From NCBI RefSeq assembly GCF_000409775.1, contig NZ_KE332388.1, forward strand, positions 309,462-373,461: a stretch of 64,000 bases of DNA, in the 5' to 3' direction. The notes under the pieces are model-generated. The model was not told where the DNA came from. It made no database searches and saw nothing but the letters and a program-made list of their open reading frames with translations. The position numbers were made by a program, and so were the translations under genes. Below, piece after piece: positions 19,334 through 28,433 of this stretch; position 1 is the first letter of the stretch, and each line of letters opens with the position of its first letter. This DNA comes from Litchfieldella anticariensis FP35 = DSM 16096 (lineage in GTDB: Bacteria > Pseudomonadota > Gammaproteobacteria > Pseudomonadales > Halomonadaceae).

Positions 19334-20077
19334 ATGCTGCCAGACTACTCATTGCTCGCCTGGGCTCTGATCGTCTTCTCCACTTACCTGACCGGCATTT
19401 CTAAAGGTGGTTTCGCAGGTGGCTTCGGCGGGCTCTCGGTTCCCTTGATGGCAATCGCCATTGGACCGGTGGAAGCCGCAGGCTTGTTGCTGCCATTGTT
19501 GATCGCCATGGATGTCTTCAGTATCCGGGCTTGGTGGGGCAGGCATTCGGTATCCGAGGTCAAACGCCTGGTGCCCGCTGCCGCTATCGGTATCATCATC
19601 GGCACCCTGCTTAGCGGCGTCTTCGACGACGATACCGTGCGCCTGATTCTCGGCTTGATCTCGATCCTGTTTGCCGCTTACATGCTATTCAAACCTTTGA
19701 CCCCGCGCCCACCCCATCCCCTATGGGCTTGGCCGGCCGGCATCGGCTGTGGCTTCACCAGCTTCCTGGCCCACGCCGGCGCACCGCCGGTCAACTTGTA
19801 CTTGATCCCCCGAGGGCTCGACAAGCCAACGTTCATTGCCACTAGCGTGGTGACGTTCACCTGCGTCAACCTGCTCAAGCTGGGGCCCTATTTGTGGCTC
19901 GGCGAGATAAACATCTCCAGCGCCTGGGCCTCACTACTGTTGGTACCGATCGCCTGGGCCGGGGTTCGCAGCGGGTTGTGGTTGCAACATCGCGTCAACG
20001 AACGACTATTCTATCGGCTGATCATCCTGGCCATGGCCACGGTGGGTGTGCAGTTGATCTATCGAGCGTTGAGTTAG
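19334..20077 (+). CDS. TauE/SafE-family (TSUP) membrane transporter
   Basis: A 247-residue membrane protein with about eight hydrophobic helices. The family repeats are visible: GISKGGFAGGFGGLSVPLMAI near the N-terminus and GFTSFLAHAGAPPVNLYLIPRG in the second half. TSUP proteins export sulfite, sulfoacetate or related anions; the substrate cannot be assigned here. It is divergent from the MscS gene and stands alone. Confidence 0.85.
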   Translation: MLPDYSLLAWALIVFSTYLTGISKGGFAGGFGGLSVPLMAIAIGPVEAAGLLLPLLIAMDVFSIRAWWGRHSVSEVKRLVPAAAIGIIIGTLLSGVFDDDTVRLILGLISILFAAYMLFKPLTPRPPHPLWAWPAGIGCGFTSFLAHAGAPPVNLYLIPRGLDKPTFIATSVVTFTCVNLLKLGPYLWLGEINISSAWASLLLVPIAWAGVRSGLWLQHRVNERLFYRLIILAMATVGVQLIYRALS

Positions 20078-20162
20078 GCAGCCCTCACGTCGATTTATTC
20101 AGCACCTCCTAAGCTATGATAGTCTGCAAAGCATTGACCTACTTTGGCTTTCGGAGTCAGCC

Positions 20163-21167
20163 ATGGAACCGCAATCGCCCCCGATCGGGTACACACCTAC
20201 GGGCGAGATCCGGCGAGTCGGTGTGGAACTCGAGTTTGCCGGGATCCCCCCTCACCATGCCGCAGGGCTCGTCACCCGGCTGTTCGGAGGGCATGTGCAT
20301 GTGGTCAGTCCGCATCGCCTCAAGGTGTCCGATAGCCGGTGGGGTGAATTCGTCATCGAACTCGATGCCAAATACGCTCACCCCGACACCAAAGTGATCG
20401 ATAAGCCCCCCAAGAGCGACACCGAGTGGGATTTGCAGCGCCGTCAGTTGCGGATCGAATTCCACACCAAGACACGTGAATTGATCGGTGATGTAGTAGC
20501 CGGCCTGGTGCCCACCGAAATCGCTTGCCCCCCTATTCCCTGGAACGAACTGGGTGAGTTGGACGCCCTGTTCGACGCTCTGCGCGAGCATGGTGCCAAG
20601 GGGACCGACGCCAGCCTGCTGTACGGCTTCGGCCTGCACTTGAATCCCGAGGTCCCGAGCCTGGAGCCAGAGAGCATCCTGGCCCACCTACGCGCCTACT
20701 TGTTGTTGGCCGCATGGCTGCGAGACCAGATCGACATCGATATCACCCGAGAAGTGTTGCCGCACGCCAACCATTTTTCCAAGGCCTATGCCATCAAGAT
20801 GCTCGACCCCGCCTACCACCCTGGGCTGGATGAACTGATTGCCGACTATCTCGAGTACAACCCCACTCGTAACCGCGAACTGGACCTGTTTCCCTTGTTC
20901 GCCTATCTGCGCCCGGAGTACCCCAGCCAGTTGTTTGCCAATGAATTGGTCAAGCCGCGTCCGACCTACCACTACCGCCTACCCAATGCGCAACTCTCGG
21001 TTCCCGACTGGGGAGTGGTCACCGAGTGGAATCGCTGGCGGGAAGTGGAGTGTCTGGCCGCCGACCTTGGCCGGCTCGACGCTCGAGCTCGTGAATACCT
21101 TGCCCATCACGCGCAATCCCCCATGTCACGCTGGCTGGACAAGCTACGCGGGTGGATGAACGAATGA
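20163..21167 (+). CDS. Amidoligase-family enzyme (glutamine-synthetase fold)
   Basis: A 334-residue protein of the putative amidoligase family (PF12224 type), predicted to use ATP to join an amine to a carboxylate as glutamine synthetase does. The N-terminal signature RRVGVELEFAGI (about 19-30) supplies the acidic metal ligands. The segment HVVSPHRLKVSDSRWGEFVIELDAKY corresponds to the next core strands, and REVLPHANHFSKAYAIKM lies late in the protein. Its stop overlaps the start of a class-I glutamine amidotransferase by four bases. Such pairs are known to be conserved and are proposed to make and hydrolyse gamma-glutamyl-type amides. The substrate is unknown. Confidence 0.78.
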   Translation: MEPQSPPIGYTPTGEIRRVGVELEFAGIPPHHAAGLVTRLFGGHVHVVSPHRLKVSDSRWGEFVIELDAKYAHPDTKVIDKPPKSDTEWDLQRRQLRIEFHTKTRELIGDVVAGLVPTEIACPPIPWNELGELDALFDALREHGAKGTDASLLYGFGLHLNPEVPSLEPESILAHLRAYLLLAAWLRDQIDIDITREVLPHANHFSKAYAIKMLDPAYHPGLDELIADYLEYNPTRNRELDLFPLFAYLRPEYPSQLFANELVKPRPTYHYRLPNAQLSVPDWGVVTEWNRWREVECLAADLGRLDARAREYLAHHAQSPMSRWLDKLRGWMNE

Positions 21168-21862
21168 CGCGTCCTCTGATCGGCATCACCACCTCAGACC
21201 GCAAGAGCCTGATCGCCTGGTTCTTCGACTGGCTGGCAGTATGGCGACATGGTGGTCGTCCCCTGCGCCTGTCACCCTCGCGTCCGACACCGGGATCCCT
21301 CGACGGCCTGATCATCGGTGGTGGCGATGACATCGAAGCACATCTCTATGGTGGCGAAGTCCAACTCGACGTGCGTGTCGACCCTCAACGCGACGCGTTG
21401 GAGCTACGATTGCTGGAGCACTTCATTCCTCAAGGCTGCCCGGTGCTGGGCATCTGCCGTGGTGCTCAGCTGATCAACGTCCATCTCGGCGGCACCCTGG
21501 ACAGCGACATCTACACTACCCACCAAGGACTCAAGCGGCGCCGGACGGTACTACCGCGCAAGACCGTGGACATCGTCGCCGACACCAAGCTACACCGCAT
21601 CCTCTCGGTCACCTGGTGTCGCATCAACAGCCTGCATCACCAGGCGGTGCAACGCACCGGGCGTGGCATCGACATCGTCGCCCGCGATCGTGATGGCCTG
21701 GTCCAGGGTATCGAGTCCCGCGATCACGACTTCCTGCTTGGTGTGCAGTGGCACCCCGAGTGGCTGATATTCAATCGTCCTCAGCAACGCCTGATTCGCG
21801 CTCTAATCAAAGCCGCCGAGCGTCACCGAAGCCAATCCCGAACCGTACTGGAAAGCACTTGA
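21164..21862 (+). CDS. Class-I glutamine amidotransferase / gamma-glutamyl hydrolase (peptidase C26-like)
   Basis: A 232-residue protein of the PuuD-like C26 family. The nucleophile Cys98 is in LGICRGAQLINV, and the His-Glu pair is in GVQWHPEWL near the C-terminus, so the triad is complete. It is close in type to gamma-glutamyl-gamma-aminobutyrate hydrolase. I use the ATG at 21164, which overlaps the amidoligase stop (ATGA); the open frame begins four codons earlier. Coupling to the amidoligase suggests the two act on the same amide-linked metabolite or protein. Confidence 0.82.
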   Translation: MTRPLIGITTSDRKSLIAWFFDWLAVWRHGGRPLRLSPSRPTPGSLDGLIIGGGDDIEAHLYGGEVQLDVRVDPQRDALELRLLEHFIPQGCPVLGICRGAQLINVHLGGTLDSDIYTTHQGLKRRRTVLPRKTVDIVADTKLHRILSVTWCRINSLHHQAVQRTGRGIDIVARDRDGLVQGIESRDHDFLLGVQWHPEWLIFNRPQQRLIRALIKAAERHRSQSRTVLEST

Positions 21863-21965
21863 ACTTCCTTTGGACCATGGTCGCCTCTCTCACGGCCACG
21901 GTTTGCTCTAAGCTGATCCACACAACGATAATGTCTTCAGCACCATAGCGGCGGACCGATTCCCT

Positions 21966-23651
21966 ATGACCACAGCCGTTCCCGCAACCACCACGACTCT
22001 GATCGTCGGCGCCGGCCCCGCCGGTTGCCTGCTCGCCAAGCGCCTCTCGGAGGATCCCGCACACCGGGTGGTCCTGCTCGAGGCCGGTGGCAAGGATGGC
22101 TACCCCTGGATCCATATCCCAGTGGGTTATCTCTACTGCATAGGCAATCCACGTACCGACTGGTGCTACCGCACCGAGGCCGACCCTGGACTGAACGGAC
22201 GCAGTCTCGGCTATCCACGTGGCAAGGTGCTAGGCGGCAGCTCATCGATCAACGGCATGATCTATATGCGCGGGCAAGCGCGCGATTATGACCATTGGGC
22301 AACACTCGGCAACCCTGGCTGGGACTGGGCTAGCGTCGAACCGCTGTTCAAGGCCAGCGAGGACCACTTCGCCGGCGCCAGCGAACACCACGGCAGTGGT
22401 GGCGAGTGGCGGGTCGAACGCCAGCGACTCCAGTGGGAAATCCTCGAGGCCTTCCGCGATGCCGCCAGCGAGTGCGGCATTCCCAAGGTCGATGATTTCA
22501 ACTGCGGCGATAACGAAGGAGTCAGCTACTTTCAGGTCAACCAGAGAAAAGGCATACGATGGAGCGCCTCCAAAGCCTTCCTGCGTGGCCTGGACAAACG
22601 TCCAAACGTCACTATCGTGACCGGTGCCGAGGTCGATCGCCTGCTGTTCGCCGAGTCCGGCTCACGGGATGGTATACGGCCACGTGCCACCGGCGTACGG
22701 GTTCGGCTCAAGGGCGCCTGGCAGGCGATGCATGCCGACGAGGTGATCCTGTGTGCCGGCTCGATCGGCTCGCCAGCCATTCTGCAGCGTTCAGGGATCG
22801 GGCCACGCCGTCTGTTGGCCTCGCTCGACATCCCCTTGGTCCACGAACTGCCAGGCGTCGGCGGCAATCTCCAGGATCACCTGCAGCTACGAATGATCTT
22901 TCGCGTCCAGGGCGTCAAGACACTCAACGAGATCGCCTCGAACTGGTGGGGCAAGGCCGGCATCGCCTGGGAGTACCTGATCTCGCGCAGTGGGCCACTA
23001 TCGATGGCGCCCAGCCAGCTCGGCGCCTTCGCTCGTTCCGATGCCAGCCAGACCAGCGCCAATCTGGAATATCACGTCCAGCCCTTGTCACTACCGGCCT
23101 TCGGCGAGCCTCTGCACGACTTCCCGGCCTTTACCGCCTCCGTATGCTACCTGAGGCCGGAAAGCCGTGGACGGGTCGATATCCGCTCACGTGATCCTTG
23201 GGTGGCACCCTCGATCGACCCTCATTATCTGAGTACCGAGGAAGACCGGCGCGTGGCAGTAGATGCCATTCGCCTGACCCGACGCATCGCAGCCTCGAAG
23301 GCGCTGGCTCGCTATCGTCCCGAAGAGATCAAACCGGGCCCTGAACTCGAAAGCAACGACGATCTCGCCCGAGCCGCTGGCGATATCGGCACGACGATCT
23401 TCCACCCAGTGGGTACCTGCAAGATGGGTCAGGACAGCGATGCCGTGGTCAATGCCCGGCTACGGGTCCACGGTATCGATGGCTTGCGCGTCGTCGACGC
23501 TTCGATCATGCCGACTATCACCTCGGGCAACACCTGTTCGCCAACATTGATGATTGCCGAGAAAGCTGCGCAAATGGTGACCGAGGAACGCCATAGCCGT
23601 CATCAGCAACCACAACAAGTGAACGACATGGCGACGACAGCCACTTCGTGA
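21966..23651 (+). CDS. GMC-family FAD oxidoreductase (choline dehydrogenase-like)
   Basis: A 561-residue flavoprotein. The FAD-binding motif is at the N-terminus (LIVGAGPAGCLLAKRL, about 12-27), GMC signature 1 at about 82-98 (PRGKVLGGSSSINGMIY) and signature 2 at about 260 (GSIGSPAILQRSGIG). The C-terminal HPVGTCKMG and SGNTCSPTLMIAEKAA carry the active-site His/Asn. It probably oxidises a primary alcohol. It resembles BetA, but there is no betaine aldehyde dehydrogenase or BetI beside it, so choline is unproven. Its stop overlaps the region of the downstream glutathione transferase start, suggesting an operon. Confidence 0.85.
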   Translation: MTTAVPATTTTLIVGAGPAGCLLAKRLSEDPAHRVVLLEAGGKDGYPWIHIPVGYLYCIGNPRTDWCYRTEADPGLNGRSLGYPRGKVLGGSSSINGMIYMRGQARDYDHWATLGNPGWDWASVEPLFKASEDHFAGASEHHGSGGEWRVERQRLQWEILEAFRDAASECGIPKVDDFNCGDNEGVSYFQVNQRKGIRWSASKAFLRGLDKRPNVTIVTGAEVDRLLFAESGSRDGIRPRATGVRVRLKGAWQAMHADEVILCAGSIGSPAILQRSGIGPRRLLASLDIPLVHELPGVGGNLQDHLQLRMIFRVQGVKTLNEIASNWWGKAGIAWEYLISRSGPLSMAPSQLGAFARSDASQTSANLEYHVQPLSLPAFGEPLHDFPAFTASVCYLRPESRGRVDIRSRDPWVAPSIDPHYLSTEEDRRVAVDAIRLTRRIAASKALARYRPEEIKPGPELESNDDLARAAGDIGTTIFHPVGTCKMGQDSDAVVNARLRVHGIDGLRVVDASIMPTITSGNTCSPTLMIAEKAAQMVTEERHSRHQQPQQVNDMATTATS

Positions 23652-23665
23652 TCCAGGAGGTATCA

Positions 23666-24286
23666 ATGAGCCTGGAACTGTTTCTCAATGCTACGTCCCC
23701 CTACGCCCGGGTGGCACGTATCTGTGCCCAGGAAAAAGGCTTCGGGGATCGCCTGACATTGCGCTGGGTCGACCCTTGGGCCGACGATGAAGCATTGCTC
23801 GAAGCCAACCCCCACGCCAAGGTGCCGACACTACGCACACCGGAAGGCGTCACCATTACCGAAACCCTATTGATTGCCTCCTATCTGGACAACATCGGTA
23901 CCGGCCCCGATCTATTACCGGCTGAAGCGCTGGCCGAGGTATTGCACGGCGTGGGACTCGGCATGGGGTTGATCGATGCCGCTTTCCAACAGACGACCGC
24001 CCGCCGGCATGCCGATTTGGACGATCCTGATCGCAGCGTGTTGGGGCGCCGTCGCCTGGCTGCCATCGAACGCACCCTGACGACCCTGGAAGCCGAAACT
24101 GCCCCCCGACACCGTTATGCCGATGATGCCCACCTCACGCTAGACGATATCGTCATCGGTGTGGGGTTGGACTACTTGCGTCTGCGTTTTCAGGAGTTGG
24201 ACTGGGTGTCTCACTATCCAGCCCTGGCAGCCTGGGAGGACGCTCGCTTGTCACGGCGCAGTTTCCAGTACAGCGCTTTCACCTGA
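23666..24286 (+). CDS. Glutathione S-transferase family protein
   Basis: A 206-residue GST. The N-terminal thioredoxin-fold half is MSLELFLNATSPYARVARICAQEKG, with Ser in the position that activates glutathione, followed by NPHAKVPTL and ITETLLIASYLD, the conserved Pro and gamma-glutamyl site. A helical C-terminal half follows. The ATG at 23666 is chosen because CAGGAGGTATCA precedes it. It follows the GMC oxidoreductase by 14 bases, so the two may be cotranscribed and detoxify a shared aldehyde or quinone product; this is inference. Confidence 0.85.
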   Translation: MSLELFLNATSPYARVARICAQEKGFGDRLTLRWVDPWADDEALLEANPHAKVPTLRTPEGVTITETLLIASYLDNIGTGPDLLPAEALAEVLHGVGLGMGLIDAAFQQTTARRHADLDDPDRSVLGRRRLAAIERTLTTLEAETAPRHRYADDAHLTLDDIVIGVGLDYLRLRFQELDWVSHYPALAAWEDARLSRRSFQYSAFT

Positions 24287-24309
24287 ACAAGCATCGCTCC
24301 TGAACGACA

Positions 24310-24336
24310 TCGGCCACCCTCTTGGAGGGTGGCCGA
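24310..24336. terminator. Hairpin between convergent GST and OsmC genes
   Basis: TCGGCCACCCT pairs perfectly with AGGGTGGCCGA (24310-24320 and 24326-24336), loop of five bases. No strong T-run on either side, so it may need Rho or simply protect 3' ends. Confidence 0.55.
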
Positions 24337-24366
24337 CAGCCAAATGAGGGTACGTAACTACTCGGA

Positions 24367-24798
24367 TCAGTTTTCCAGTTTGGCATCCAGCGTGATATCG
24401 GCATTGAACAGCTTGGACACCGGACAGCCCTCCTTCGCCTTGTTGGCACACTCTTCGAACGTCGACGTATCGGCGCCGGGAATCCGGGCAGTGGTGTCGA
24501 TATGAATCCGGCTAATACTGAAGCCGCTGGCGTCCTGATCCAGGGTGACGGTGGCCTTGGTCTTGATACTTTCGGCTTCCAGGTTCGCCTCGCCCAGAAT
24601 CATCGACAGCGCCATGGAATAGCAGGCGGCATGGGCGGCACCGATCAATTCCTCGGGGTTGGTTCCCGGCTCACCCTCGAAGCGATGCTTGAAGCCGTAA
24701 GGATTATCCTTGAGTGAACCGCTCTGGGTCGACACGGTGCCCTTGCCTTCCTTCAAGCTGCCTTGCCATTCTGCGGACCCGGTCTTCTGGATGCTCAT
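24367..24798 (-). CDS. osmC: OsmC-family organic hydroperoxide reductase
   Basis: A 143-residue OsmC/Ohr peroxiredoxin that reduces organic hydroperoxides. Both redox cysteines are in family context: GAAHAACYSMALS (mid-protein) and KEGCPVSKLFN near the C-terminus. The N-terminal SAEWQGSLKEGKGTVSTQSG resembles E. coli OsmC. The ATG at 24798 is preceded by a very strong ribosome site (AGGAGGGAGGT); an upstream in-frame start is ignored. It lies next to tpx, another peroxide-defence gene. Confidence 0.9.
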   Translation of the reverse strand: MSIQKTGSAEWQGSLKEGKGTVSTQSGSLKDNPYGFKHRFEGEPGTNPEELIGAAHAACYSMALSMILGEANLEAESIKTKATVTLDQDASGFSISRIHIDTTARIPGADTSTFEECANKAKEGCPVSKLFNADITLDAKLEN

Positions 24799-24893
24799 AG
24801 CACCTCCCTCCTGGATTGTCTTGACTCGACGGCACCGCAAGATGCCGCCATGGATTTGCCCGAATCAGTGTAGACGGCTGCTAGCAAGTGCGG

Positions 24894-25394
24894 TCATTTC
24901 AATACCGCCAGGGCAGCGTCATAATCCGGTTCCTGCTTGATCTCCGGCACCAGTTGGCTATGGATGACCTGATCGTGTTCATCGAGCACCACCACAGCAC
25001 GTGCCGTCAAACCACTCAACGGCCCGCTGGACAGCGCGACGCCATAATCACGATGAAACTCGGGATGACGGAACGTCGATAGGGTAATGACATTCTCCAG
25101 CCCCTCGGCACCACAGAAGCGCTTGGCAGCAAACGGCAAGTCCGCCGACACCACCAGCACCACGGTATTGTCCAGGGTGGAAGCCAGTTCATTGAACTTG
25201 CGTGTCGAGGTCGCGCAAGTGGGGGTATCCACGCTGGGCAGGATATTGAGGACCTTACACTTGCCGGCGAAATCGGCCAGGGTCACGTCCTGCAATTCCT
25301 GGTTCGTGAGACACAGCGGTGGTGCCGGGTGGCCAACCACCGGGAAATCACCAGCAACATCGATAGGGGTACCCGCTCGGGTGACCTGGTTCAT
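24894..25394 (-). CDS. tpx: Thiol peroxidase
   Basis: A 166-residue atypical 2-Cys peroxiredoxin. The peroxidatic Cys60 is in [16 protein letters not shown] and the resolving Cys94 in [11 protein letters not shown], matching Cys61 and Cys95 of E. coli Tpx. It reduces lipid and alkyl hydroperoxides with thioredoxin. It is followed on the same strand, 95 bases downstream, by osmC. Confidence 0.95.
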   Translation of the reverse strand: MNQVTRAGTPIDVAGDFPVVGHPAPPLCLTNQELQDVTLADFAGKCKVLNILPSVDTPTCATSTRKFNELASTLDNTVVLVVSADLPFAAKRFCGAEGLENVITLSTFRHPEFHRDYGVALSSGPLSGLTARAVVVLDEHDQVIHSQLVPEIKQEPDYDAALAVLK

Positions 25395-25465
25395 CTTTGC
25401 TCCTCGATCTCATCAGGGTTCACAGCCTCTATACCATAGCCTATGGCGATGTCCTCGGCGCAGAT

Positions 25466-26026
25466 TCAAGTCCGATCCCGGGAATGTCGTAACGCTGCCA
25501 ATTGCTCGGCCAACGGCATCCGCCCCAGGCGTTGCATGACCGCAATGTTGCGTTCGGGAATTTCCTCGGGATCAGGGTAGTGCGCTAGCGCCCGCTCGAT
25601 ATCGGCTTCACGCAGCAGATGCAGCATCGGCCAAGGCGAACGATTGGTGAAATTGGCAGGATCTCCGGGATCGGTATCCGCGAAGCAGTAATCGGGGTGA
25701 AAGCTCGCTAGCTGATAAGTGCCCTCATAGCCCTGATCGATCAACAGCGTCTCGGCGATGGCCAGCAGGTCGAGATAGTCGTCGAAGTCTTCCACTCCGC
25801 TGGTCAGCACCAACAGCGTGGTAGCGATGTCCGGAGCACCGTCCAGACGCCGACACTCCTCGATCAGTGTCGTCAGTGTAGCCGGCCAGTCATCGGCGGC
25901 GACGCCTACATAGCGAATCGCTTCGCGACGCAGTTCGCGGCCGGCGAAAGGGCAGACATCATGCGCTACCACGAAGTCCTCGACCCAGCTACGGGTCGCG
26001 GCAAGCGCACTATCGGATCGGCTCAT
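25466..26026 (-). CDS. DUF1415 family protein
   Basis: A 186-residue conserved protein of unknown function. The typical DUF1415 features are TRSWVEDFVVAHDVCPFAGRE at the N-terminus and YQLASFHPDYCFADT, which is followed shortly by PANFTNRSPWPMLHLLRE, with conserved Cys and His. It is probably cytosolic. The start is the ATG at 26026; the open frame continues upstream 38 codons but only this start begins at the family N-terminus. It is transcribed toward tpx and may share a transcript with it (71-base gap). Confidence 0.8.
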   Translation of the reverse strand: MSRSDSALAATRSWVEDFVVAHDVCPFAGRELRREAIRYVGVAADDWPATLTTLIEECRRLDGAPDIATTLLVLTSGVEDFDDYLDLLAIAETLLIDQGYEGTYQLASFHPDYCFADTDPGDPANFTNRSPWPMLHLLREADIERALAHYPDPEEIPERNIAVMQRLGRMPLAEQLAALRHSRDRT

Positions 26027-26157
26027 GGCAAGACTCGGGTGGTGAGAGGATGTCCAGTATAGCCGATATCGCCACCGGTCATTGCAAAGCCCCACGCCCT
26101 GGGCCAGCATGGGATAGAAAAGGCTTCCATAAAAATTCATGACATGAAGAGGTCATC

Positions 26158-27048
26158 ATGAACCCCACGTCTCTGCCTCGGGTGCCATTCCCCACCACCG
26201 TCGATCTGCCAGCCGTCGAAGTGCCTACCATCGGCCAAGGGACCTGGTACATGGGCGAGGGCCTGGCGCCGCATCGCTCGGAAGTACGCGCCCTGCAGCA
26301 AGGCTTGGAACTCGGTCTATCACTAATCGATACCGCCGAGATGTATGGCAACGGCGGCGCAGAACGAGTCGTCGGCGAAGCCCTCGCCGGTCGCCGTGAC
26401 CAGGCATTTCTGGTATCCAAGGTCTATCCCTGGAATGCCGGACGCGACAACGCCATCGAGGCCTGCGAGCGCAGCCTAAAACGTCTAGATACTGATTACC
26501 TGGACCTCTATCTGCTGCACTGGCCAGGTAGTATTCCGCTCGACGAGACGCTGGAGGCGTTCCTGCGCCTGCAGGAGCAGGGCAAGATCCGTCGTTTCGG
26601 GGTATCCAACTTCGATGTCGATGACATGGCATCACTGTGTGGGCTACCGGGTGGCGATGCCTGTGCGACCGATCAGGTGCTCTACCATCTTGGGTCACGT
26701 GGCATCGAGCTCCAGTTGCGTCCCTGGATGCGCGAGCGAGGCATGCCACTAATGGCGTACTGTCCTCTGGCACAAGGTGGCAGGTTGCGTGACGAGTTGA
26801 TGTCTCACCCCGAGGTGCTGGAAGTCGCCGCCGAACTCGGTATCACACCGGCTCAGCTACTACTGGCTTGGGTCATTCGCGAATACGAGGGACGTCGCGA
26901 CGTGATCGCCATCCCCAAGGCGGTGCAGCGCGAGCATGTCGAGCAGAATGCCAAGGCGCTGGAGGTACATCTTAGCGAGGAAGCCATTGCTCGGCTCGAT
27001 GCCGCTTTCCCGGCACCTGAAGGCAAGGTATCGCTGGATATTGTCTAG
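26158..27048 (+). CDS. Aldo/keto reductase
   Basis: A 296-residue NADPH-dependent reductase with the AKR TIM barrel. The catalytic Asp and Tyr are in LIDTAEMYGNGGAE (Asp58, Tyr63 region) and the Lys in FLVSKVYPWN. DYLDLYLLHWPG provides the active-site His, and IPKAVQREHVEQN is the cofactor loop. It probably reduces small aldehydes. It is monocistronic; its 3' end overlaps the convergent nfi gene by four bases. Confidence 0.87.
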   Translation: MNPTSLPRVPFPTTVDLPAVEVPTIGQGTWYMGEGLAPHRSEVRALQQGLELGLSLIDTAEMYGNGGAERVVGEALAGRRDQAFLVSKVYPWNAGRDNAIEACERSLKRLDTDYLDLYLLHWPGSIPLDETLEAFLRLQEQGKIRRFGVSNFDVDDMASLCGLPGGDACATDQVLYHLGSRGIELQLRPWMRERGMPLMAYCPLAQGGRLRDELMSHPEVLEVAAELGITPAQLLLAWVIREYEGRRDVIAIPKAVQREHVEQNAKALEVHLSEEAIARLDAAFPAPEGKVSLDIV

Positions 27049-27710
27049 AGAAACGCCCCCCGTCGTGAAGCCAGGCGATCCGCCAACCTCGTCGGCTCCG
27101 GCAGCTTGGTACGTCCCAGACAACGCACCACCCAAGCCACCGCTGTCTCGAGCCCGAGCCGATGACCTGGCGAGATGTACACCGGCTTCACGCTCTGACG
27201 GCTACGCAGCACGGCACCGATCGTCTCGTCGCCATCACGCAGCGGTGTCCATTCACCTCGCCGCGGCGGCACATCATCGTGCGTACCGCACAACCGCGAC
27301 TTGGCAACGCCAATGGTGGGAATATCGAGCCATAGGCCCAAGTGGGAGGCGACCCCCAGCCGGCGGGGATGCGCGATCCCCTGGCCATCGACCATCACCA
27401 GATCAGGAGGTGAATTCAGAAGGGTGAACGCCTGTAGCGCCGCCGGTACCTCGCGAAACGACAGCAATCCAGGAATGTAGGGCATTCGCGTCGGCTCGCG
27501 ATGAACGACATGTTCAAGCATGCTGAGCCCCGGCCACGCCAGCACCACTACGGCGGCCCGCGTGATTTCGCCGTTCTGCTCGAAACCGATATCGATCCCC
27601 GCGATGCGGTGTACGTCACCGATACGATCGCGACACTCCACACGCGGGGCCAAGCGCCATTGAAGTGCGATTGCCTCTTCGGGACTCAATGTCCATTCAT
27701 GCAAAGGCAT
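27045..27710 (-). CDS. nfi: Endonuclease V (deoxyinosine 3' endonuclease)
   Basis: A 221-residue repair nuclease that nicks DNA one nucleotide 3' of deoxyinosine. The acidic active site is visible: Asp in RIAGIDIGFE, Glu in LLSFREVPA and Asp in LVMVDGQGIAHPRR. MPYIPGLLSFRE contains the wedge-motif PYIP that strand-separates the lesion. ATG at 27710 is used; the adjacent GTG at 27713 is also possible. The gene is convergent with the aldo/keto reductase. Confidence 0.92.
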   Translation of the reverse strand: MPLHEWTLSPEEAIALQWRLAPRVECRDRIGDVHRIAGIDIGFEQNGEITRAAVVVLAWPGLSMLEHVVHREPTRMPYIPGLLSFREVPAALQAFTLLNSPPDLVMVDGQGIAHPRRLGVASHLGLWLDIPTIGVAKSRLCGTHDDVPPRRGEWTPLRDGDETIGAVLRSRQSVKPVYISPGHRLGLETAVAWVVRCLGRTKLPEPTRLADRLASRRGAFL

Positions 27711-27737
27711 CACTGCGCCAACGCTCGCGCATCCGCA

Positions 27738-28154
27738 TCATTCACAAAAACCCCAACCCTCCAGCAACATGCGCAGCTTCTCGACCCGGGCCCGATTCTT
27801 GCCCAAATCGGTAACCCCCAGGCGCGAAGCGCTGCGAACATGACAGACACCTTCCTCTTCACTCCACAACAGCTCCAGGTCATCGACGAACCCCAGCGAA
27901 GAGTGGCACTCCGCATGCAGGTAGTCATCTGTCGCGGTTATGATCTCCGCTTCCTCGCAGGCGGTCAGAGCGCTCTTGAGCCGACGCATCAACTCTTTCT
28001 TGGTGCGCCAACCTGGATCCAATGGCTCGATGTAATGTGCGGTATCTTCCGCCTGGCTGCAGACACTATTGGGCACTGACGGGCAGCTCGCCAACTTGCC
28101 CTGATGAACGCCCAGTGTCTGGGGGCGCTTGCTGGTCAATGGGTTGGTGATCAT
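27738..28154 (-). CDS. DUF1499 family protein
   Basis: A 138-residue conserved protein. The core DUF1499 pattern is visible: SVCSQAEDTAHYIEPL, then ITATDDYLHAECHSSLGFVDDLELLW, then VCHVRSASRLGVTDLGKNRARVE. No signal peptide is evident from the ATG at 28154, which follows GAGGA. Function is unknown. It lies just upstream of nfi (27-base gap) and is divergent from sbcD. Confidence 0.8.
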   Translation of the reverse strand: MITNPLTSKRPQTLGVHQGKLASCPSVPNSVCSQAEDTAHYIEPLDPGWRTKKELMRRLKSALTACEEAEIITATDDYLHAECHSSLGFVDDLELLWSEEEGVCHVRSASRLGVTDLGKNRARVEKLRMLLEGWGFCE

Positions 28155-28222
28155 AGAGTGCGTCCTCTGTTGTTGTAGCCATCCCGAATACGCAGGGGAA
28201 GTCACACTCCCACAGCATTATA

Positions 28223-28237
28223 TGGAAATATTTTCCA
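28223..28237. promoter_or_regulatory. Small dyad between DUF1499 and sbcD genes
   Basis: TGGAAA-TAT-TTTCCA, a perfect 6-bp inverted repeat in an AT-rich divergent promoter region. It could be a regulator site; no known factor assigned. Confidence 0.35.
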
Positions 28238-28433
28238 CAAACACAAACTTGTCAAGCACCATCGCTCACAGGCCAACAGTCTCTTACCGATGCGACTTCG
28301 ACTTATCAGTCAAGTTCACCCCTCTCAGGAGCGCAAGTTTCGCTGTCAACGACACACTGAGGACAAGACACGGCACACCACCCTCATCGTGTATCATCGG
28401 TCCAATGAAGTCCCACAGAGTTCGGAGCCTGTG

